Made by a program: the position numbers and the translations under genes | Notes under the pieces: model-generated | What the model saw: the letters and a program-made list of their open reading frames with translations, nothing else | What the model was told of the DNA's origin: nothing | The model's database searches: none | Shown: positions 28,001 through 40,000 of the stretch, piece after piece | Layout of the letters: each line of letters starts with the position of its first letter | Numbering within the stretch: position 1 is the first letter of the stretch | Assembly: GCF_032854445.1 (NCBI RefSeq) | Contig: NC_088302.1 | Location: 23,759,788 to 23,823,787, forward strand | Direction of reading: 5' to 3' | Length of the DNA: 64,000 nucleotides | Origin: Liolophura sinensis | Taxonomy: Eukaryota; Mollusca; Polyplacophora; Chitonida; Chitonidae

Positions 28001-31000
28001 GGACTTCACATGCACTGATGACTTATACTCTGTGGTCAACAAACCAAAGAAAAAAACACAACCAGACCCTTCTGCAGAAGAGGTATATGTTTTGCTTTGA
28101 TTTTACTGCTCATCTCATATTTGGATTTGTTTCTTATTATGGGTACATGCACAATGAAATTGTTCATTTTTTTCTGTTTTCATATTTTGCTCACATTATC
28201 TGCTGTCCAGTACTTAATTTCACACCTGTGTGTAATTTTTTTTATGAAGAACAGCGACAGAATTTTGTTGATTGAGTTTTTCTGATCCACACACATTTTT
28301 TGTTTGCTCCACATCTGCTCCTTAGTTTTCTACATCGATTGTCTGGTCTAAATAACTTTGTGAAACATCTTTTTAGGCACCCATGTTATAGTACACGTAA
28401 ACAAATATAATTGCCTAACATTTCTGACAGATCAAATGGTACAGTAGGACATTTTTTTTACCTTCAGGGATAGGAGAGCATGAACTCGAAATCCCCCTAT
28501 TATGGAACCTGTTATATTCTGTGCAGTCGGGCACTAAACATTTCATCAAACATGTCTTTCACTATTTCATTTCTCAGACCTTTACTGACAATATTTTTTT
28601 TAGTTCCAAATTTTTGCCTTGTCTATATTTACACACATGCAGGATATGCTTTGTTTCCCTGTCTTTGTTCTGTTAACCAAAATTTTTATATATTTTGATT
28701 TAAAACATGTTAAGTCCTTTATACATGTACTGAATTGATGAAGAAAAGCCCCATCTGTATTAAGCTGATGAAGTACTTAAGATAACCATCTTAGTCCTGC
28801 CAAATGTTAAGAATTCCATGTGTGGAATTAGGTGTCTTCCATAGGGCACAGATGGAGCCCATCATTCTTATGTGACCTACCACTTAACCAACTTGGCTGT
28901 GAAACAAATGGGCCATTTTGTCTGTTCCTCCTTTAGTATTGGGCAAGTTTAGGATCACCTTGTGAGCACCATCAGACTCACCTAACACTCAAGGTCAGCC
29001 AGTTGTCAAATTGTTTATTTGCTGAAAGTTAACCTGTCTCATCCATCACCAAGGTAATTTCCCACCACACATCAGTTCATTTTGTCTCCTGTTCATGAAA
29101 ATACATGCTCTGCGGAATTTTGTGTGCATCAAGAAACTTTCAAATTCCTTATTAGCCAAAGCATTCAAAAGTGGTCTAACAGATCTACACATTTACTTGT
29201 TTTTATTTGTCACTTTCTACTCACCACACAGGTACATGTACATGCATTGTGCTTGTTTTCTTTGTTGTGTATATTTTGTTTGCTTGTATGCATGCCATTT
29301 GTTCTCTTTGTGATGTGTATATTTTGTTTGCTTGTATGCATGCCATTTGTTCTCTTTGTGATGTGTATATTTTGTTTACTTTTAAGCATGCCATTTGTTC
29401 TCTCTGTGATGTGTGCGTCTCTTTTTATGTACCCATCTAGGACTTCACATGCACTGATGACTTATACTCTGTGGTCAACAAACCAAAGAAAAAAACACAT
29501 CCAGACCCTTCTGCCGAAGAGGTATATTTTTTGCATTGATTTTACTGCTCATCTCACATGTGGATTTGTTTCTTATTATGGGTACATGCACAATGAAGTT
29601 GTTCATTTTTTTCAGTTTTCATATTTTGCTCACATTATCTGTTCTCCAGTACTTAGTTTCACACCTGTGTGTAATTTTTTTTATGAAGAACAGCGACAGA
29701 ATTTTGTTGATTGAGTTTTTCTGATCCACACACATTTTTTGTTTGCTCCACATCTGCTCCTTAGTTTTCTACATCAATTGTCTGGTCTAAATAACTTTGT
29801 GAAACTTCTTTTCAGGCACCCATGTTATAGTAAACGTAAACAGATATAATTGCCTAACATTTCTGACAGATCAAATGGTACAGTAGGACATTTTTTTTAC
29901 CTTCAGGGATAGGAGAGCATGAACTCGAAATCCCCCTATTATGGAACCTGTTATATTCTGTGCAGCCGCGCACTAAACATTTCATCAAACATGTCTTTCA
30001 CTATTTCATTTCTCAGACCTTTACTGACAATATTTTTTTTTAGTTCCAAATTTTTGCCTTGTCTGTATTTACACACATGCAGGATATGCTTTGTTTCCCT
30101 GCCTGTGTTCTGTTGACCAAAATTTTTATATATTTTGATTTAAAACATGTTAAGTCCTTTATACATGTACCGAATTGATGAAGAAAAGCCACATTTGTAT
30201 TAAGCTGATGAAGTACTTAAGATAACCATCTTAGTCCTGCCAAATGTTAAGAATTCCATGTGTGGAACTAGGTGTCTTCCATAGGGCACAAATGAAGCCC
30301 ATCATTCTTATGTGACCTGCCACTTAACCAACTTGGCTGTGAAACAAACGGGCCATTTTGTCTGTTCTTCCTATAGTATTGGGCAAGTTTAGGATCACCT
30401 TGTGAGCACCATCAGACTCACCTAACACTCAAGGTCAGCCAGTTGTCAAATTGTTTATTTGCTGAAAGTTAAACTGTCTCATCCATCACCCAAGGTAATT
30501 TCTCACCACACATCAGTTCATTTTGTCTCCTGTTCATGAAAACACATGCTCTGCGGAATTTTGTGTGCATCAAGAAACTCCCAAATCCCTCATTAGCCAA
30601 AGTATTCAAAAGTGGTCTAACAGATCTACACATTTACATGTTTTTGTTTGTCACTTTCTACTCACCACACAGGTACATGTACATGCATTGTGCTTGTTTT
30701 CTTTGTTGTGTATATTTTGTTTGCTTGTGTGCTTGCCATTTGTTCTCTCTGTGTTGTGTATATTTTGTTTGCTTTTATGCATGCCATTTGTTCTCTCTGT
30801 GATGTGTATATTTTGTTTGCTTGTATGCCTGCCATTTGTTCTCTTTATGATGTGTATATTTTGTTTACTTTTAAGCATGCCATTTGTTCTGTCTGTGATG
30901 TGTGCGTTTTGTTTTTTCTCTTTTTATGTACCCATCTAGGACTTCACATGCACTGATGACTTATACTCTGTGGTCAACAAACCAAAGAAAAAAACACAAC

Positions 31001-34000
31001 CAGACCCTTCTGCCGAAGAGGTATATTTTTTGCATTGATTTTACTGCTCATCTCACATGTGGATTTGTTTCTTATTATGGGTACATGCACATTGAAATTG
31101 TTCATTTTTTTCAGTTTTCATATTTTGCTCACATTATCTGCTCTCCAGTACTTAGTTTCACACCTGTGTGTAATTTTTTTTTATGAAGAACAGCGACAGA
31201 ATTTTGTTGATTGAGTTTTTCTGATCCACACACATTTTTTGTTTGCTCCACATCTGCTCCTTAGTTTTCTACATCGATTGTCTGCTCTAAATAACTTTGT
31301 GAAACTTCTTTTCATGCACCCATGTTATAGTACATGTAAACAAATATAATTGCCTAACATTTCTGGCAGATCAAATGGTACAGTAGGACATTTTTTTTAC
31401 CTTCAGGGATAGGAGAGCATGAACTCGAAATCCCCCTATTATGGAACCTGTTATATTCTGTGCAGTCGCACACTAAACATTTCATCAAACATGTCTTTCA
31501 CTATTTCATTTTTCAGACCTTTACTGACAATATTTTTTGTAGTTCCAAATTTTTGCCTTGTCTGTATTTACACACATGCAGGGTATGCTTTGTTTCCCTG
31601 TCTGTGTTCTGTTGACCAAAATTTTTATATATTTTGATTTAAAACATGCTAAGTCCTTTATGCATGTACTGAATTGATGAAGAAAAGCCACATTTGTATT
31701 AAGCTGATGAAGTACTTAAGATAACCATCTTAGTCCTGCCAAATGTTAAGAATTCCATGTGTGGAACTAGGTGTCTTCCATAGGGCACAAATGGAGCCCA
31801 TCATTCTTATGTGACCTGCCACTTAACCAACTTGGCTGTGAAACAAACGGGCCATTTTGTCTGTTCTTCCTATAGTATTGGGCAAGTTTAGGATCACCTT
31901 GTGAGCACCATCAGACTCACCTAACACTCAAGGTCAGCCAGTTGTCAAATTGTTTATTTGCTGAAAGTTAAACTGTCTCATCCATCACCCAAGGTAATTT
32001 CTCACCACACATCAGTTCATTTTGTCTCCTGTTCATGAAAACACATGCTCTGCGGAATTTTGTGTGCATCAAGAAACTCCCAAATCCCTCATTAGCCAAA
32101 GTATTCAAAAGTGGTCTAACAGATCTACACATTTACATGTTTTTGTTTGTCACTTTCTACTCACCACACAGGTACATGTACATGCATTGTGCTTGTTTTC
32201 TTTGTTGTGTGTGTTTTGTTTGCTTGTGTGCTTGCCATTTGTTCTCTCTGTGTTGTGTATATTTTGTTTGCTTTTATGCATGCCATTTGTTCTCTCTATG
32301 ATGTGTATATTTTGTTTGCTTGTATGCCTGCCATTTGTTCTCTTTATGATGTGTATATTTTGTTTACTTTTAAGCATGCCATTTGTTCTGTCTGTGATGT
32401 GTGCGTTTTGTTTTTTCTCTTTTTATGTACCCATCTAGGACTTCACATGCACTGATGACTTATACTCTGTGGTCAACAAACCAAAGAAAAAAACACAACC
32501 AGACCCTTCTGCAGAAGAGGTATATTTTTTGCATTGATTTTACTGCTCATCTCACATGTGGATTTGTTTCTTATTATGGGTACATGCACATTGAAATTGT
32601 TCATTTTTTTCAGTTTTCATATTTTGCTCACATTATCTGCTCTCCAGTACTTAATTTCACACCTGTGTGTAATTTTTTTTTATGAAGAACAGCGACAGAA
32701 TTTTGTTGATTGAGTTTTTCTGATCCACTTACATTTTTTGTTTGCTCCACATCTGCTCCTTAGTTTTCTACATCGATTGTCTGCTCTAAATAACTTTGTG
32801 AAACTTCTTTTCATGCACCCATGTTATAGTACATGTAAACAAATATAATTGCCTATCATTTCTGGCAGATCAAATGGTACAGTAGGACATTTTTTTTACC
32901 TTCAGGGATAGGAGAGCATGAACTCGAAATCCCCCTATTATGGAACCTGTTATATTCTGTGCAGTCGCACACTAAACATTTCATCAAACATGTCTTTCAC
33001 TATTTCATTTTTCAGACGTTTACTGACAATATTTTTTGTAGTTCCAAATTTTTGCCTTGTCTGTATTTACACACATGCAGGGTATGCTTTGTTTCCCTGT
33101 CTGTGTTCTGTTAACCAAAATTTTTATATATTTTGATTTAAAACATGCTAAGTGCTTTATGCATGTACTGAATTGATGAAGAAAAGCCACATTTGTATTA
33201 AGCTGATGAAGTACTTAAGATAACCATCTTAGTCCTGCCAAATGTTAAGAATTCCATGTGTGGAACTAGGTGTCTTCCATAGGGCACAAATGGAGCCCAT
33301 CATTCTTATGTGACCTACCACTTAACCAACTTGGCTGTGAAACAAACGGGCCATTTTGTCTGTTCCTCCCATAGTATTGAGCAAGTTTAGGATCACCTTG
33401 TGAGCACCATCAGACTCACCTAACACTCAAGGTCAGCCAGTTGTCAAATTGTTTATTTGCTGAAAGTTAAACTGTCTCATCCATCACCCAAGGTAATTTC
33501 TCACCACACATCAGTTCATTTTGTCTCCTGTTCATGAAAATACATGCTCTGCGGAATTTTGTGTGCATCAAGAAACTTTCAAATCCCTCATTAGCCAAAG
33601 TATTTAAAAGTGGTCTAACAGATCTACACATTTACATGTTTTTTTTTTGTCACTTTCTACTCACCACACAGGTACATGTACATGCATTGTGCTTGTTTTC
33701 TTTGTTGTGTGTGTTTTGTTTGCTTGAAGGCCTGCCATTTGTTCTCTTTGTGATGCGTATATTTTGTTTGCTTTTATGCATGCCATTTGTTCTCTCTGTG
33801 ATGTGTATATTTTGTTTGCTTGTATGCCTGCCATTTGTTCTCTTTATGATGTGTATATTTTGTTTACTTTTAAGCATGCCATTTGTTCTGTCTGTGATGT
33901 GTGCGTTTTGTTTTTTCTCTTTTTATGTACCCATCTAGGACTTCACATGCACTGATGACTTATACTCTGTGGTCAACAAACCAAAGAAAAAAACACAACC

Positions 34001-37000
34001 AGACCCTTCTGCCGAAGAGGTATATTTTTTGCATTGATTTTACTGCTCATCTCATATTTGGATTTGTTTCTTATTATGGGTACATGCACAATGAAATTGT
34101 TCATTTTTTTCAGTTTTCATATTTTGCTCACATTATCTGCTCTCCAGTACTTAGTTTCACACCTGTGTGTAATTTTTTTTTATGAAGAACAGCGACAGAA
34201 TTTTGTTGATTGAGTTTTTCTGATCCACTTACATTTTTTGTTTGCTCCACATCTGCTCCTTAGTTTTCTACATCGATTGTCTGCTCTAAATAACTTTGTG
34301 AAACTTCTTTTCAGGCACCCATGTTATAGTACACGTAAACAAATATAATTGCCTAACATTTCTGACAGATCAAATGGTACAGTAGGACATTTTTTTTACC
34401 TTCAGGGATAGGAGAGCATGAACTCGAAATCCCCCTATTATGGAACCTGTTATATTCTGTGCAGTCGCACACTAAACATTTCATCAAACATGTCTTTCAC
34501 TATTTCATTTCTCAGACCTTTACTGACAATATTTTTTTTAGTTCCAAATTTTTGCCTTGTCTGTATTTACACACATGCAGGATATGCTTTGTTTCCCTGT
34601 CTGTGTTCTGTTGACCAAAATTTTTATATATTTTGATTTAAAACATGTTAAGTCCTTTATACATGTACTGAATTGATGAAGAAAAGCCACATCTGTGTTA
34701 AGCTGATGAAGTACTTAAGATAACCATCTTAGTCCTGCCAAATGTTAAGAATTCCATGTGTGGAACTAGGTGTCTTCCATAGGGCACAAATGGATTCTTA
34801 TGTGACCTGCCACTTAACCAACTTGGCTGTGAAACAAATGGGCCATTTTGTCTGTTCTTCCTATAGTATTGGGCAAGTTTAGGATCACCTTGTGAGCACC
34901 ATCAGACTCACCTAACACTCAAGGTCAGCCAGTTGTCAAATTGTTTATTTGCTGAAAGTTAAACTGTCTCATCCGTCACCCAAGGTAATTTCTCACCACA
35001 CATGGGTTCATTTTGTCTCCTGTTCATGAAAACACATGCTCTGCGGAATTTTGTGTGCATCAAGAAACTTTCAAATTCCTTATTAGCCAAAGTATTTAAA
35101 AGTGGTCTAACAGATCTACACATTTACATGTTTTTTTTGTCACTTTCTACTCACCACACAGGTACATGTACATGCATTGTGCTTGTTTTCTTTGTTGTGT
35201 GTGTTTTGTTTGCTTGTATGCCTGCCATTTGTTCTCTTTGTGATGCGTATATTTTGTTTGCTTTTATGCATGCCATTTGTTCTCTCTATGATGTGTATAT
35301 TTTGTTTGCTTGTATGCCTGCCATTTGTTCTCTTTATGATGTGTATATTTTGTTTACTTTTAAGCATGCCATTTGTTCTCTCTGTGATGTGTGCGTTTTG
35401 TTTTTTCTCTTTTTATGTACCCATCTAGGACTTCACATGCACTGATGACTTATACTCTGTGGTCAACAAACCAAAGAAAAAAACACAACCAGACCCTTTT
35501 GCCGAAGAGGTATATTTTTTGCTTTGATTTTTCTGCTCATCTCATATTTGGATTTGTTTCTTATTATGGGTACATACACAATAAAATTGTTCATTTTTTT
35601 CAGTTTTCATATTTTGCTCACATTATCTGCTCTCCAGTACTTAGTTTCACACCTGTGTATAATTGTTTTTTATGGAGAACAGCGACAGAATTTTGTTGAT
35701 TGAGTTTTTCTGATCCACACACATTTTTTGTTTTGTTTTTTGATTTCGTCATCCACTCAGATCTACTCATCCATAGATGATGTGTACGCTGTGGTCAGCA
35801 AGCCAAAGAAACAAAATGGAGAAACAAACACACATACAGAGGTATACTTCCTACGTCTTTTTGATTACGTGTGTATATTTAAAAGTAGAACTCCCTCTCT
35901 TCAGGGTTTTACATCGGTACTTGTGGTTTATATGTCACAACCCTGAAGTAGGAACCTCCATATTCCAGACTCTTTCAGGTAACTTCAACCCTTATAGTTG
36001 ATTGACATTGGACAAGTGCAGCGTTCTCGAGTGTGACATAATACCTCAATAAATAAAATGCAATCAGTGGATGCTGCCATTGGCAGAGGGAGGTGTTCAA
36101 ATCCAGCTCTCGAGGTTTCCCAGTTACTCAGGAATATGTAGGGTTTCCTTAATTTAGATGTTGCACATTTCCCTCCACCCATCCAGCTGACAGCTGTCAC
36201 ACTTATAGCCCATGATGATTTTGTGCAACATGACTGTTTGTTTGTATGACCGTTGTGATACTTCATACTTTTCCTGTATTTGTATCTGGCTTGATTCTGT
36301 CTTGTGTAATAGACCCCATGCCAGGACAGTGCCCCTCATGAAGAAGCTGAGGCTCTACCCCCAGGATGGGAGAAACATCAAGGTAAAACAGTCTGTCTAA
36401 AGGCATGAAACAACCTTATGAATGCCTGAAACATGCACTGTAATAAGTGTATTTGGCTGCGTTCATAGTCAAATGTTAGTCCTACATTCCTGTTTTGCTT
36501 CTATATTCCCCATGTTGGGTGAAAGACAATTCCAAGTAAATTTGTACTGCTCAAAAACAAGACTACCTCAGTGCTTTCATGGATCAAAAGCTTCTGTACA
36601 GCAGAGTATATAATGATAAATATCTGTGTAAATAAATCAGACATATAAGGCGCATGTTCAAGCCCTTCCTTCGATACAGAATTTGTAACTTGCCAAAGAT
36701 CATTGGTTTACTCAGGCACTCCACCAATGAAACTGACCACCATCATATTTGAGGTAAAAAAAAAATTTAAGTATGGTGTTAAACAACAATCAAATAAATA
36801 AATTAAAATTATATACATTTTCTCTGTTGTGCGGATTTATGTACAGATGAGCAAGGTGCATATTTCTGGCACATCAAGAGCGGGACAATCCAGAGAGAGC
36901 CACCACAGCCTACCAGCGGAGCCTCGCATCCTAAGGACACCAAGAGGTCTATCTCCTCCAACAGTGACGAGGTAAGAAAGCTGAATAAGAGTGGGAATGG

Positions 37001-40000
37001 TCAGTTGCAGTATAACTTTGTAGAAGATTCTTATTTAATTATTTGATCGGGTTATCATGCAGGGAATGTCTGTTTGGTGAAGTGACACTACTTTTCTGAA
37101 GGGCCTTGTTACATACACCATTCTTTCTCATGATTGCAGTGTAGTTCAGGTTAAAAACAGAAAAAATATTCTTTACATTTCTCATTACTACTCGAGGCTG
37201 TATTAAATGAGTGTGAAGAGATTCTAGATATTATCAGTATATCTTTGCGTAGCAAACACTAATCATAATTTTAAAGACATGCATTTCTGCAAGAATGAAT
37301 GATTATGGCTTAACGCCACATGGGCAGTTTCCCCATTTCTGCAAGAGCATGCAGCTTTAACACTGGGGATGAAATCCTCCTTGTGAAGACCGTACTGACA
37401 TCATGAAGTAAGTCCCTGCTCCACAATGACAATGTGTGTGGACCCCTCACATGTTTGTGGTTATATAAAGGTATTATTACCTTGAGAAAAACTCCAGAAA
37501 TAAATTATTCAAAGAAATTTCAAAGACATATTGAACAAAATTTGTAGGAAAATATATTCAAAAAGTTTTTATTTCTAAAATTTGTCAATACATACCTGTA
37601 TATTGTTAGGTTTTTCCAGGCAACTGTCACTGTCATGTTTGTATTTGAGAGACAGGGCTGTAGTGAAGTTAAAATCATCCTTTTGGAATTTTCCGTTTTA
37701 TATAGAAGACGAAAAAGGTAGAACACAATCGTCACCTTTTTAAATGGCTTTGTAAAAAAATAAAGAATTTGAAATTCTGTGGTGTGGACAGAGTGTTGAT
37801 ATAATATTGATAAGTTTTGCAAATTAAATTTGCTCGGTTAAGCAGTCTTGACGCTCTGAAAATACACAGGCTATGCTATGTTTTTCATCACCAAAGAACT
37901 ACGCAAGTCTAAAATAGCTTGTTACAGCATAAAACTAGGGCCTAAAAATAAACAGACACCAGTTTCCAGACATGGTGGCGGCTTTAAATACCAATGGAAT
38001 CAAATCAAATGCTGCAGAGAACCTTAAATGTATAAAATACCATGAACTGTTACTGACCAGGATGACAAGGAAGCAGTGCTTCGTATGGACACTGGTATTA
38101 GTACAGTTTATGTTCTGCTATAATTCTCAGTTTACGTTTAATAGTTTTTTACCATCAAATAAAATTACCATCAAAGAAAATTTTATGACATCTCAGTATA
38201 AACCAGTCCCAGGTCTAACAGAATATGTGTGACACAATTTTTTGCTTTTTGGAACTAATTCTCTTTTCATGCACTAATGGCTATCTTTAAAATGTGACGT
38301 GGAATTATTTTCCCCTGAAGCTGTTTGATCTGTCTTCATACCCTTACAAGCTATCTGTGTCAACTAAGTCTTAAACTTCTGCATTTTATACACTGTACGG
38401 CAGATTGATTGCACACAGGATAAAGTCAGCATCGTTGGTGGAACATTTTACATGGCAAACATCAGCTTATTGCAGTCCAAAACAGAGTCGTAAAACAAAG
38501 TAGAAACATTCAATCTGAATTTCTTTTGAAGTTGAACTAAAGAAGTAGTGAAGAATTTATTGATTGGGTCCATTGCTTTTCATGAAGAAGTTTTGTGAAA
38601 GCTGTGCAGGACTATATCTCAATCAAGCTGTAACACCTTAACGTGCCGTGTGTTAAGCCATGAGGAAATTGGGCAGCCGGTCTGAGACATAAATCACTCA
38701 TCCACAACGCTGCAGCCACAATCGAATCTTTGAAATGGAGGAAAATCGTCTTTAAAGTATAAAAATGTGAAACGTCGGACTCTGGTGATACGTATATTTT
38801 GGCATTCCCAATCCACAAGGTGAATAACCATTGCACCTGCAGATGCATGGTGGAATTGCAGTTATCATCTTGGAATACATCGAATAGATACGTGACAAAC
38901 AGTATGCAAAACTGCTGTACCCCACAGAAAGCTTTGCGTACAATACACAAGGCGTAAAATAAAATCCACAGAACCCGGGTTTCCTGAATAGCTTGGCGGG
39001 AGCTCAATTAAGTTAACCTGTTTCTTGTATGTAAGAAGACCCACCACTATGCCTGCCATAGTTTACATAAACATACTAGATAGGCCATCGAGATAGTGGA
39101 AAGCAGACACTTCCTATCCTGTAGACACAAGTTATGACTCAAGCCCTGTCTCTTCACAATAAGCGACGTTCTGTAGCCTGTATAAGGAGTGAATCTCAAT
39201 AAGTGTTGTCTGTTCATTCTAAAGATTAAGTCGCAGTGCAGACTTCTTGAGGCTTCAGCGCTGCTTTATTGCCTATTCCTTCGTGGCCATCGTCTCATTC
39301 TCCACCAAGCTTGTAGGACGACGCTGATGATATTCAAACAAGTCATGGGGAAACTTGGGCCAGCTTTTCGCTCAGTGACAGATGGGATCGGGTTGGAAAA
39401 TGTTTATGAACAGCAGTTGTGCTGAGGGAAATTTTCCACGAAAAATGGGGCGAAATCAGTTTATTTAGCCGTCTGCAGATAAAGGAATGTTTATGATGGC
39501 AGGAAGCCTGTTCTCTTCATAGCTAAACTCGGTTAAGGCCATTTTTACATCTGTGTATATGTCCAGTCCATGATTTAGGGCGTTTTTCCCGTTACAGGAA
39601 ACTGCATTATTTCAATTGAATTCCATTTCTTGAACATGTAGCTGTGTAAATTTGTCTGGTTTGAGCCAGTATAATCAGCCCCGCTCAGGGTACAGTATGG
39701 TTGGGTAATGAAGTATGACCAGATATGGTCTGGGACATGTCTAGACAATAAGTAAGTGGGGACAGAGGTACTGTGGGGTACCAGGGGGACAGGCTTCCCG
39801 TCTGCCCGATTTATCTTCCCACCATTGAATCTGGTGACGGGAGACTGTGTGGAAAGTTTGATTAGATTGGCTACACTGGACCTCATTGAGAGCTCAGTAT
39901 AGCCATAAGCTGACTCGCTGGTTTACTGCTTCACTGCACACGCCAACAATTGGCTAACCAATATCGCTTAGCGCAGTTTGCCCTGATCGCATCGGCAGAT

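Larger units (their letters stand above)
23836..35735 (+). repeat. Tandem array of about 1.45-1.5 kb exon-bearing units
   Basis: Near-identical units repeat with exon-to-exon spacings of 1453, 1439, 1499, 1499, 1500 and 1490 bp. Each unit contains the block starting gcctaacatttctgacag, a block starting ggataggagagcatgaac, a GGTCAGCCAG segment, a TACATGTACATGCATTG segment, a short 48-bp internal tandem repeat, and then the 81-bp exon. The first unit is interrupted by a retroelement and the last ends about 225 bp after its exon. Most length differences come from the copy number of the 48-bp repeat. Introns are as similar as exons, which points to recent duplication or gene conversion. Units 4 and 5 share private variants (for example ttcatgcaccc and ctttatgcatg) and look like the newest pair. 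Confidence 0.95.

Noticed and set aside
26180-35445. Repeated open frames of 72-210 codons within each array unit
   Set aside because: They arise from intron sequence and the 48-bp repeat (16 codons per unit) and mostly end at the TAG of the cassette acceptor; the 81-nt exons are in a different, spliced context.
37972-38232. 86-codon frame starting at an ATGGTGGCGGC sequence
   Set aside because: A YY1-like start context and one open frame, but no similarity, no splice logic with the neighbouring WW and linker exons, and AT-rich codon content.
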